Source of the DNA: CAYYED01 sp964470785
Lineage (GTDB): Bacteria; Patescibacteriota; Minisyncoccia; Minisyncoccales; PEYH01
Direction: 5' to 3'
Length of the DNA stretch: 18,003 bases
Assembly: GCA_964470785.1 (NCBI GenBank)
Contig: CAYYED010000018.1
Span: forward strand, 1 to 18,003
Numbering within the stretch: position 1 is the stretch's first letter; every line of letters starts with the position of its first letter. Both the position numbers and the translations under genes were made by a program. The notes under the pieces were generated by a model. It made no database searches. It was given only the letters and a program-made list of their open reading frames with translations, and was not told where the DNA came from. Below, one piece after another: positions 10,968-17,687 of this stretch.

Positions 10968-13583
10968 ATGGATTATAATTGGCATACACTTTCTATTGAA
11001 GAAACGGTTTCTGCGCTTTCCGGCGACATTGACCAAGGGTTAACAAATGAAGAAGCTTTAAAAAGGCGGAAACAGACAGGCGCTAATTTGCTTCCTAAAG
11101 AGAGGCCTTTTTCTAAAGCAAGAATTTTTTTGGAGCAATTTCAGAGTCCGTTAATCTATATTTTAGTTATTGCCGGCATAATAGTTTTATTTTTACAGCA
11201 CTATGCCGACGCTATAGTAATATTTGGTGCAGTTATTTTAAATACTGTGATTGGTTTTGTTCAGGAAAATAAGGCCTCGCAAATGCTTCAAAAACTGAAA
11301 TATGTAATTAAATATCAGACAAAAGTAATAAGGAAAGGAGATATTAAAATAATTGACCCTTCCGAATTGGTGCCAGGAGATATTTTTTTAGTTGAGGCAG
11401 GAGAAAAGGTTCCGGCAGACGCAAGAATATTAGAGGCAAAAAATTTAAAAACAAACGAAATGGTCTTAACCGGTGAATGGCTGCCTGCCCTAAAGAATTT
11501 AGAAAGATTACCTCAAGACACGCCGCTTGCCGATAAAGACAATATGATTTATATGGGCACGATTGTAGAGTCAGGGAGAGCTAAAGCAATAATCACGGCA
11601 ACAGGAAAAAATACGGAAATTGGTAAATTGGCCGTAATGGTGCGGGAGACCAAGGAAGAAAAAACACCTTATCAAAGAAAATTAGCTCATTTTGCAAGGA
11701 TTGTTGCTTTAATTGTCGGAGTGATTGCTTTAGGAATTTTTATACAAGGCATTATTATTGAACAAGATTTTATAAAAATGTTTACTACTGCCGTTGCCGT
11801 AGCCGTAGCAGCCATTCCCGAAGGATTACCGGCGGCAATGACGGTTGTTTTAGCCCTGGGAATGCAAAGGGTTTTAAAAAAGAAAGGATTGGTGAGAAAG
11901 TTAGCGGCAGCAGAAACTCTGGGAAGCACATCAATAATTTGCACAGACAAGACAGGCACGCTTACACAAGGGAAAATTAAAGTAACTAAAGTTTTGTCAC
12001 CAGCTCAAATTTTTAACAAAAAAACCAGCGCTAAAACCAAAGATTTAATTTATAAAACAGCAGTTTTGTGCAATGGTGGCTGGGTTGAAAACGAAAACAA
12101 ACCTAAAAGAGAATGGATTATCAGGGGGGAGCCCACAGACAGGGCAATTCTTTCCTTTGGAATTAAGAAGGGGTTTTCTAAAAAAGAATTGCTTTCTAAG
12201 TTACCCAAGTTAGACGAGCTTTCTTTTGATAGTAAAAGAAAGTTTCTTTCCTCGCTGCACAAAGATAAAAAAAATAATCTTTTACTTGTTTCCGGCGCTC
12301 CGGAAAAGATAATAGAATTTTCTTTGCTTGATTCTGTAAAAAAAAGAAAATGGGAAGAAGCAACCAGAAACATTGCTTCTCGGGGCTTTAGAGTAATTGC
12401 CTTTGCTTATAAGCATACCGGTGAAAAAAAGATTAAAAAATCACTTTTTAGTAATTTAGAAATGCTTGCGCTTGTAAGATTAGAAGATCCTTTAAGGCCT
12501 GATGTTAAACAAGCGATTGATACTTGCCGCCGGGCAGGCATGAAGACGATAATTGTTACCGGTGACCATAAATTAACTGCTTGTGCCATAGCCCAACAGA
12601 TAGGGCTTTCTATAACAGAAGAAGCTGTAATAGAGGGGAGAGAGCTGGATAAATTAAGCAATGCCCAGTTTAAGAAGAATTTATCCAATATTCAGATTTA
12701 TGCCAGAGCCGAACCGCGGCATAAAAATAGGATTATTAAGGCATGGCAAGAGGCAGGCGAGGTAGTGGCAATGACAGGAGATGGCATTAATGATACCCCG
12801 GCGCTCAAAAGAGCCGACATTGGAGTATCTTTGGGATCAGGCACCGAGGCAGCAAAAGAAACTTCTGATTTAGTTTTGTTAAATAATAATTTCAGCGTAA
12901 TTGTTGCGGCCGTAGAAGAGGGCAGGGCGATTTTAGACAATATACGCAAGGTAATCACTTATCTTTTTGCCAGCGGTTTTACAGAAATTATTTTAATTGG
13001 AGGAACAATGGCCATGGCCGTTATTTTAAAAGAGCCGTGGATTTTACCGGTTACAGCAGTACAAATTTTATGGATTAATTTAATAGAAGATGGTTTGCCG
13101 AGCATGTCTTTAGCTTTTGAAAAAAAGGAACCAGACCTAATGAGCAAAAATCCGGACAAAAAAAGTGCTTCGCTTTTAACCCGAGAGATGAAAGCCATTA
13201 TTTTTGTTATCGGTATTGTTACAGATATTATGCTTTTAGGGGTTTTTTATTGGTTGCGGAACAGCGGAATAGCAATTGCTCGTATTAGAACAATGATTTT
13301 TGTTGCTCTGGCTATAGATTCTTTGTTTTATGTTTTTGCCTGCAGAAGTTTAAGAAAAGGAGTTCTTTCCATTAATTTATTTGGAAATAAACTGCTTATT
13401 GTTGCTTGGCTGCTTAGTTTTTTGGCATTAATAGCTGCAATTTATGCTCCGATTTTAAATTCTTTGTTGGCTACCGTACCCCTAAGCACGGGGGAGTGGG
13501 CCATTCTTATTTTTTTGGGTTTTGTAAAGGTCTCTTTAATAGAATTAGCCAAGCATTATTTTATTATTCGTTGCAAGGCATAA
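10968..13583 (+). CDS. P2-type cation-transporting ATPase (Ca2+-ATPase-like)
   Basis: 871 residues, full length. It pumps cations across the membrane through a phospho-aspartate cycle. The N-terminal cation-ATPase domain is at about 5-60, and M1-M2 at about 60-100. The actuator-loop motif is TGEW (168-171; most pumps have TGES). PEGLP in M4 is at 284-288, the phosphorylation site DKTGTLT at 327-333, and TGDGINDTPALK at about 601-612. M5 reads SGFTEIILIGG. M6 reads QILWINLIEDGLPS (about 699-712), keeping Asn and Asp of Ca2+ site II, with Glu where SERCA has Thr799. Site I's Asn768 is replaced by Gly, which suggests a single transported ion. Ca2+ is the likely substrate; Mg2+ or Na+ cannot be excluded. 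Six C-terminal segments complete the pump. It is followed closely by exchanger gene 2. Confidence 0.93.
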   Translation: MDYNWHTLSIEETVSALSGDIDQGLTNEEALKRRKQTGANLLPKERPFSKARIFLEQFQSPLIYILVIAGIIVLFLQHYADAIVIFGAVILNTVIGFVQENKASQMLQKLKYVIKYQTKVIRKGDIKIIDPSELVPGDIFLVEAGEKVPADARILEAKNLKTNEMVLTGEWLPALKNLERLPQDTPLADKDNMIYMGTIVESGRAKAIITATGKNTEIGKLAVMVRETKEEKTPYQRKLAHFARIVALIVGVIALGIFIQGIIIEQDFIKMFTTAVAVAVAAIPEGLPAAMTVVLALGMQRVLKKKGLVRKLAAAETLGSTSIICTDKTGTLTQGKIKVTKVLSPAQIFNKKTSAKTKDLIYKTAVLCNGGWVENENKPKREWIIRGEPTDRAILSFGIKKGFSKKELLSKLPKLDELSFDSKRKFLSSLHKDKKNNLLLVSGAPEKIIEFSLLDSVKKRKWEEATRNIASRGFRVIAFAYKHTGEKKIKKSLFSNLEMLALVRLEDPLRPDVKQAIDTCRRAGMKTIIVTGDHKLTACAIAQQIGLSITEEAVIEGRELDKLSNAQFKKNLSNIQIYARAEPRHKNRIIKAWQEAGEVVAMTGDGINDTPALKRADIGVSLGSGTEAAKETSDLVLLNNNFSVIVAAVEEGRAILDNIRKVITYLFASGFTEIILIGGTMAMAVILKEPWILPVTAVQILWINLIEDGLPSMSLAFEKKEPDLMSKNPDKKSASLLTREMKAIIFVIGIVTDIMLLGVFYWLRNSGIAIARIRTMIFVALAIDSLFYVFACRSLRKGVLSINLFGNKLLIVAWLLSFLALIAAIYAPILNSLLATVPLSTGEWAILIFLGFVKVSLIELAKHYFIIRCKA

Positions 13584-13601
13584 AGCTAAATAATTTATTC
13601 A

Positions 13602-13629
13602 TTGCCTAAACAATTTTTTTCAGTACAAT
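13602..13629 (+). promoter_or_regulatory. Near-leaderless promoter of exchanger gene 2
   Basis: TTGCCT (13602-13607), a 16-bp spacer and TACAAT (13624-13629), 12 bases before the ATG at 13642, the same -10 to ATG distance as at the DUF389 gene. Confidence 0.5.
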
Positions 13630-13641
13630 AAAAATTATTAT

Positions 13642-14604
13642 ATGTTATTAATTTATATACTACTTTTTTTGGTTTCATGCTTGGTGATAGCACAAGCGGG
13701 AACTTGGGTCATTAATTATTTAATAAAAATAGGACTTTTTTTAAAATGGAAAAAGATTGTCTTTCCTTTTGTATTGTTCGGGCTTATGGCTTCTCTGCCC
13801 GTATTGTTCGTCAGTATCGGTGCCGCTATTTCAGCCAAACCCGAACTCGCCTTAGGCAGCATTATTGGCGCCAATATTATTTTATTGACCTTAGTAACAG
13901 GAGGAATATCCTTTTTATCGCCAACCAAAGGGCTTAAGATAAAGGGGAAAACCTTACGTCGGACCTTAGCGTTTGCCGTTCTTTATGCTTTATTACCCTT
14001 GTTGTTATTATTAAACAAAGAGGCCTCCCGGATTGACGGCATCATTCTTATCGTTGCTTTCGGGCTATATATTAAGGAATTTATCTGTCAACAGGCAAGG
14101 TTGAAGGAAAAATTTATTGAAGAACCTATATTAAAGGAGGAGAAGCCAAAGAGTATCTCGAATCCCGGTCTTAAATTTTTATTGAGCGCGGCATTATTAA
14201 TATTGAGCGCGCAAGCAATTGTGTTTTCAGCGGTTAGAGTGAATTTTTATTTCGGAGCGCCCTTGTTTTTGATGGGAACACTGGGAGTGGCGTTAGGAGT
14301 TTCCCTGCCGGAAATTATTTTTGGCATTAGGTCAGTAATTTTAAGACAAAAAGATGTTATTCCCGGAATTATTTTTTTTCCAATAATAATTAATTCCACC
14401 TTGGTGCTTGGATTAGTGTTTTTAATTTCTCCTATCAGACAGATATATCATTTGCCCTTGTATATAAATAGTTTAATATTTACAGGGTTGGCGGCTTCAG
14501 CGCTTTTGCTGTTTTCTAAAACAAAAGAGGAGATTAGCCGCAGGGAAGCAAAATTTTTGCTGTTTTTTTATGTTTTGTTTTTTGTTGTTCAGTTGTTGAT
14601 ATAG
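13642..14604 (+). CDS. Divergent Na+/Ca2+ exchanger family membrane protein (2)
   Basis: 320 residues with about ten hydrophobic segments and a central charged loop (residues about 150-172), the same size and layout as the minus-strand protein at 8274-9230. Alpha repeat 2 keeps LGVSLPEIIFG (E224). Alpha repeat 1 reads LMASLPVLFVSIG: V54 replaces the ion-binding glutamate, at the same residue number as N54 in the other protein. GSIIGANIILL in repeat 1 is near canonical, while repeat 2's second motif is GIIFFPIIINSTL, far from GNxxGSNI. It is thus a diverged paralogue with a one-sided ion site. It begins 58 bases after the P-type ATPase stop and ends at a perfect-palindrome terminator. Substrate unknown. 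Confidence 0.8.
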   Translation: MLLIYILLFLVSCLVIAQAGTWVINYLIKIGLFLKWKKIVFPFVLFGLMASLPVLFVSIGAAISAKPELALGSIIGANIILLTLVTGGISFLSPTKGLKIKGKTLRRTLAFAVLYALLPLLLLLNKEASRIDGIILIVAFGLYIKEFICQQARLKEKFIEEPILKEEKPKSISNPGLKFLLSAALLILSAQAIVFSAVRVNFYFGAPLFLMGTLGVALGVSLPEIIFGIRSVILRQKDVIPGIIFFPIIINSTLVLGLVFLISPIRQIYHLPLYINSLIFTGLAASALLLFSKTKEEISRREAKFLLFFYVLFFVVQLLI

Positions 14605-14611
14605 TATGAAT

Positions 14612-14640
14612 AAAAATACAAAGCGCTTTGTATTTTTTTC
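14612..14640 (+). terminator. Perfect-palindrome terminator after exchanger 2
   Basis: A 26-bp perfect palindrome (14612-14637; half-site AAAAATACAAAGC and its complement) ends in a run of seven T. It could work in both directions, since A and T tracts flank the stem. Confidence 0.8.
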
Positions 14641-14655
14641 ATTTTGGGTTATAAT
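14627..14655 (+). promoter_or_regulatory. Possible ferredoxin promoter
   Basis: TATAAT (14650-14655) with a weak -35 TTTGTA (14627-14632) at 17 bp. The -35 is part of the terminator palindrome. The MITE-like element lies between this promoter and the ferredoxin ATG. Confidence 0.4.
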
Positions 14656-14683
14656 AAAACTTGTTTAATAATTAAGATAAATT

Positions 14684-14775
14684 CCTTTGAATTACGAAAC
14701 ACTATATAATCCTTCCCCGACCCCCTCTTTTTTCCCCCTTCCCATCAGGGGAAGGGGTAGTTTTGTAATTCAAAG
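14684..14775. mobile_element. MITE-like element with terminal inverted repeats and 7-bp target duplication
   Basis: The left end CTTTGAATTAC (14685-14695) is the exact reverse complement of the right end GTAATTCAAAG (14765-14775). Similarity continues inward (GAAACACTA versus TAGTTTT read in reverse). The interior holds a 9-bp G/C hairpin, CCCCTTCCC (14735-14743) with GGGAAGGGG (14749-14757). ATAAATT occurs directly outside both ends (14677-14683 and 14776-14782). The 92-bp element has no coding capacity and lies 11 bases before the ferredoxin ATG, so it forms most of that gene's leader. Confidence 0.7.
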
Positions 14776-14786
14776 ATAAATTGTTT

Positions 14787-14975
14787 ATGCCAAAAAAATT
14801 CAGAATTAATAAAGAAAAATGTATCGGATGCGGCATTTGCGTGCAGGTCTCTGACGGCGCAACTAAAATAGGGGAGGACGGAAAAGCAGAAATTTTAGAC
14901 CAGGAAAAATTGGAACAGCACGGAGGAACAGAAGCGTGCCCGTTTGATGCTATAGAAATAGAGGAAGAAAAATAA
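14787..14975 (+). CDS. Ferredoxin with a single [4Fe-4S] cluster
   Basis: 62 residues from the ATG at 14787 (a TTG two codons upstream lies in the element's target duplication and is not preferred). The cluster ligands are C12, C15, C18 (CIGCGIC) and C51 in ACPFDAIEIEEE, the pattern of monocluster ferredoxins, in which the second CxxCxxC is absent. DGATKIGEDGKAEIL between them is standard. It is a small, acidic electron carrier in the cytoplasm. No redox partner is adjacent except the NAD(P)-type dehydrogenase at 15142, with no evidence that the two interact. Confidence 0.92.
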   Translation: MPKKFRINKEKCIGCGICVQVSDGATKIGEDGKAEILDQEKLEQHGGTEACPFDAIEIEEEK

Positions 14976-14978
14976 TTC

Positions 14979-15075
14979 ACCCTGTTAAATAATTTCGCCC
15001 CCGCCCCGTTAAATTGCCTTCGGCACTATTTAACGGGGTGAAGCGAAATTGCCGCAAAGCGGCATTTAATAGGGT
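14979..15075. repeat. Nested inverted-repeat element, three-way-junction fold
   Basis: Outer arms ACCCTGTTAAAT (14979-14990) and ATTTAATAGGGT (15064-15075) pair with one mismatch. Inside, AATTTCGC (14991-14998) pairs with GCGAAATT (15043-15050) and CCCCGTTAAAT (15004-15014) with ATTTAACGGGG (15028-15038), capped by TGCC/GGCA. A second hairpin, GCCGC AAA GCGGC (15051-15063), fills the other arm. It starts four bases after the ferredoxin stop and may end that transcript. Confidence 0.75.
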
Positions 15076-15141
15076 AAAGGTCAACCCCCCCAAGTTTTCA
15101 AAAAAAACTTAAGAGGATAAAAAATTTAAGCAAGTAAAACC

Positions 15142-15882
15142 GTGGATTTTGAAAATAAAGTTGCTATTGTTACCGGGTCTCAAAGAGGCATTGGCGAGGC
15201 AATTGCCTTGAAGCTTGCCCAATTAGGAGCAAAGGTGGCAGTGACCGACATTTCTCAAGAGGGATGCCAAGAAGTGGTAGAAAAAATTACTTCTGCCGGA
15301 GGAGAGGCAGTTGCTTTTAAAATGGATATTTCCAATAAGCAAGAAGTTGAGGCAGCAGTCACTCAAATAAAAGAAAAGTATGGAAAAGTGGATATTCTAA
15401 TAAATAATGCCGGGATTTGCCATACAGAAAAAACAGAAGATAGTTCTCAAAAGACCATAGATATAAACCTAAAGGGAACGATTTATTGCTCCAAGGCAGT
15501 TTTGCCGTTAATGCTGGAGCAAAAATACGGAAAAATAGTAAATATCGCTTCTATTGCTGCTTTGGTCTCCTGGCCATTGCTTCATTCTTATTCAGCCAGC
15601 AAGGGCGGCATTATTAGCTTGACTACTTGTATGGCAGGCGAGTTTGCCGGACAAGGCATTAATATTAACGCCATTGCCCCGGGCGCTATTCAAACACCAA
15701 TGCTTGACAGCGCGAACAAAGAAATGGGAACTGACCCTGATCAAATTGTTCAAGGCATTCCCAAAGCAAGAATCGGCACTCCCGAAGATATTGCCAATGC
15801 TGCAGCTTTCTTATCCAGCGATGAAGCCGACTATATCGTTGGGCAAATTTTAATAGTTGACGGAGGATATACCGTAAGGTAG
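15142..15882 (+). CDS. Short-chain dehydrogenase/reductase (FabG-like)
   Basis: 246 residues, the usual SDR length, starting at GTG (no ATG is available, and the sequence begins properly at MDFENKVAIVTG). The cofactor motif TGSQRGIG is at 11-18; D36 at the end of beta2 (VTDIS) favours NAD over NADP. NNAG is at 88-91. The catalytic residues N109, S137, Y150 and K154 (YSASK) are all present. The end DEADYIVGQILIVDGGYTV is classical. It reduces or oxidises a keto/hydroxyl substrate. FabG, glucose dehydrogenase and sugar-modifying SDRs share this layout, so the substrate is open, and no fatty-acid genes are nearby. Confidence 0.93.
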   Translation: MDFENKVAIVTGSQRGIGEAIALKLAQLGAKVAVTDISQEGCQEVVEKITSAGGEAVAFKMDISNKQEVEAAVTQIKEKYGKVDILINNAGICHTEKTEDSSQKTIDINLKGTIYCSKAVLPLMLEQKYGKIVNIASIAALVSWPLLHSYSASKGGIISLTTCMAGEFAGQGININAIAPGAIQTPMLDSANKEMGTDPDQIVQGIPKARIGTPEDIANAAAFLSSDEADYIVGQILIVDGGYTVR

Positions 15883-15890
15883 CAGGGGTA

Positions 15891-15975
15891 GTTCGGAACT
15901 TCCGAAGTTCCGAACTAGTTTGGAACTTCCGAAGTTCCGGAAAGTAAGGATTGGAACTTCCGAAGTTCCGGAAAG
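15891..15975. repeat. Three palindromic repeats, GGAACTTCCGAAGTTCC family
   Basis: The first copy (15891-15915) is an 11-bp perfect hairpin with a CCG loop. Two more copies (15920-15944 and 15951-15975) are identical 25-base units ending in CGGAAAG, 31 bases apart. The units share their 3' flank AAGTTCCGGAAAG with the repeats at 3832-3903, but the loop reads CCG rather than CGG. They fill the gap between the dehydrogenase and the next gene and add false codons upstream of the latter. Confidence 0.85.
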
Positions 15976-16013
15976 CCGGGTGCACAAAAATCGGAGAGTG
16001 CGCGGAAAATATA

Positions 16014-16877
16014 ATGAGAAAAAAGGAGACCATTTGCTTTATCCTTGTAGTTTTAAACCTTTTCTCTTGGTCCGTTGTTTTTGAGCTTGCCCAGGACAAA
16101 GGATTAGAGGTTTGCTTTTTTAATGTCGGCCAAGGAGATGCCATTTTTATAGAAACTCCCTGGCACCATCAGATTTTAATTGACGGAGGGCCTGACGATA
16201 CAATTCTATCAAAACTGGAACAGAAAATACCGTTTTGGGACAAGACAATTGACTTAATTGTTTTAACCCACGCAGACGCAGACCATATTACAGGATTAAT
16301 AAGTGTGCTTGAAAATTACAAGATAGAAAACATTATTTGGACAGGATTAGACAAAAACACATTAGTTGCTAAAAAATGGAGAGGGCTTTTAGAAGAAGAG
16401 GGAGCAGAAATAAGAATCGCCGTAAAAGGGCTAAAAGCAATTTTAGGGGGAAATATGCAGCTAAAAGTTGTTTTTCCTTTTGAAAGTTTAGAAAATAGAG
16501 CGATTCAGGACCTTAACGATGCTTCAGTAGTAATGAAAATGGAAAGCGGGGGTGAGGCAGTACTGCTTACCGGAGATATTTCTGACAGGGTAGAAAAAGC
16601 TTTGATAGATAGTAATTCGGACATTGAGGCAAGGATTTTAAAAATAGCCCATCATGGCAGTAAAACCTCTACAAGCGAAGGATTTTTAGAAGCAGTAAAG
16701 CCGGATGTTGCCATTATTTCGGTTGGCAGGGATAATCGATTTGGTCATCCTGCAGAAATAGTTTTAGATAGATTAAATAATTTTAATATAAAGGTCTTAA
16801 GAACAGATAAAAATAATAACATATGCCTCATCCAAAAGAAGAAAAAACCCTTCTCCTTATCAAGCCCGATGGAGTAA
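16014..16877 (+). CDS. ComEC-like metallo-beta-lactamase-fold protein, membrane-anchored or exported
   Basis: 287 residues from the ATG at 16014; earlier in-frame codons fall in the palindromic repeat. Residues 7-23 (ICFILVVLNLFSWSVVF) are a hydrophobic anchor or signal. Then comes the MBL domain typical of the ComEC C-terminus: FFNVGQGDAIFIE (35-47), ILIDGGP (54-60), the metal motif THADADH (85-91; second His as Asp, common in this group), the LTGDI segment and AHHGSKTSTS (about residue 213). Freestanding proteins of this type are presumed extracytoplasmic nucleases or phosphodiesterases, possibly for DNA uptake. The channel domain of true ComEC is absent. Its 3' end overlaps ndk by 55 bases. 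Confidence 0.85.
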   Translation: MRKKETICFILVVLNLFSWSVVFELAQDKGLEVCFFNVGQGDAIFIETPWHHQILIDGGPDDTILSKLEQKIPFWDKTIDLIVLTHADADHITGLISVLENYKIENIIWTGLDKNTLVAKKWRGLLEEEGAEIRIAVKGLKAILGGNMQLKVVFPFESLENRAIQDLNDASVVMKMESGGEAVLLTGDISDRVEKALIDSNSDIEARILKIAHHGSKTSTSEGFLEAVKPDVAIISVGRDNRFGHPAEIVLDRLNNFNIKVLRTDKNNNICLIQKKKKPFSLSSPME

Positions 16878-17413
16878 AAAGAGGGCTGGTAGGTGAAATA
16901 ATTTCCCGAATTGAAAAAAGAGGGTTAAAAATTATTGCTTTGGAAATGTTTTCACCAAATAAAGAACAGGTGGACAGCCATTATCCAAAAGACGAAAAGT
17001 GGATGAAACGGTTAGGTGAAAAAACCTTGGCAACGTATGAAAAATACGGATTTAACGCTAAAGAAGAAATTGGCACTGAAGATCCTTTAGAAATTGGTAA
17101 AATGGCCCGGGGATGGTTGATAACTTATTTAACCTCCGGGCCAATGATTAAAATGGTTGTCAGCGGAATACATGCCATTGATATGGTAAGAAAAATTGTT
17201 GGACCCACAATGCCGGCTCAGGCAGAGATGGGGACAATTAGAGGTGATTTTTCCGTTGATGATGCCACGGCCGCCAATCGTGATAAGCGGGCGATTCATA
17301 ATTTAATTCACGCTTCAGAAACCTTTGAAGAAGCAGACCATGAAATAAAGTTTTGGTTTGCGCCTGAAGAAATACACGATTACAAAAGGGCGGAGGAGGA
17401 TATTATGTTCTAA
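16823..17413 (+). CDS. ndk: Nucleoside diphosphate kinase, long-insert form
   Basis: Transfers the gamma phosphate of ATP to NDPs through a phosphohistidine. It is 196 residues against the usual about 140-150. TLLLIKPDGVKRGLVGEII (9-27) is the family start. The catalytic H163 lies in NLIHASETFEEADHEI (usually NxxHGSDS: Gly replaced by Ala). PTMPAQAEMGTIRGDF (128-143) matches the family's P-A-x-x-x-P-G-TIRGD region. About 45 extra residues (roughly 55-100, KDEKWMKRLGEKTLATYEKY onward) extend the segment between the alphaA region and the nucleotide-binding loop, a form seen in CPR and archaeal relatives. Its ATG lies inside the preceding gene, so translation is coupled by a 55-base overlap. Confidence 0.95.
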   Translation: MPHPKEEKTLLLIKPDGVKRGLVGEIISRIEKRGLKIIALEMFSPNKEQVDSHYPKDEKWMKRLGEKTLATYEKYGFNAKEEIGTEDPLEIGKMARGWLITYLTSGPMIKMVVSGIHAIDMVRKIVGPTMPAQAEMGTIRGDFSVDDATAANRDKRAIHNLIHASETFEEADHEIKFWFAPEEIHDYKRAEEDIMF

Positions 17414-17432
17414 TTTTCAATTTTCAATTCTC

Positions 17433-17521
17433 CCTAGGTCGACCGCTGGAGCGATCAGCGGGCTAGGCAATTTTCAATCAATTTTTCCTAGGCCGACAGC
17501 CGAAGCAGTCGGCTGGGCAGG
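17433..17521. repeat. Twin 35-bp hairpins of one family
   Basis: Copy 1 (17433-17467) starts CCTAGGTCGAC and ends CTAGG, with CCGCTG/CAGCGG as inner stem. Copy 2 (17487-17521) starts CCTAGGCCGAC and ends GGCAGG, with CAGCCGA/TCGGCTG as inner stem. The stem bases differ in a compensated way while the frame CCTAGGxCGAC is kept. The period is 54 bases. They lie in the 590-base region 17414-18003, which has no protein gene. Confidence 0.7.
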
Positions 17522-17529
17522 CAATGATT

Positions 17530-17612
17530 TAATTTTCAAATGATTTAATTGAAAATTGAAAAATTGTTAAATTCATTGGTAAATTGAAAATTGGTAAATT
17601 GAAAATTAGTAA
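17530..17612. repeat. AATTTTCAATT-type repeat block, left of the 6S candidate
   Basis: Low-complexity A/T repeats of TTTTCAA and its complement TTGAAAA, including the phrase AAATTGTTAAATTCATT (17561-17577), which recurs at the window's end. Confidence 0.6.
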
Positions 17613-17653
17613 AGCGTGCCTAATCTATAATTTTTGTTAATAAGCGCATGCCC

Positions 17654-17681
17654 TTGACTAACCCTACAAAGTCGCTATTAT
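17654..17681 (+). promoter_or_regulatory. Promoter of the 6S-like RNA
   Basis: TTGACT (17654-17659), a 16-bp spacer and TATTAT (17676-17681). A start seven bases downstream is 17688, exactly the first base of the RNA's closing stem. Confidence 0.7.
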
Positions 17682-17687
17682 GAAGTT

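Noticed and set aside
15951..16013. Upstream TTG start for the ComEC-like gene
   Set aside because: These codons lie in the GGAACTTC repeat; the hydrophobic anchor starts naturally after the ATG at 16014.
16010..16015. TATAAT hexamer at the ComEC-like gene start
   Set aside because: It overlaps the ATG itself and has no -35 at a suitable distance, so it cannot drive this start.
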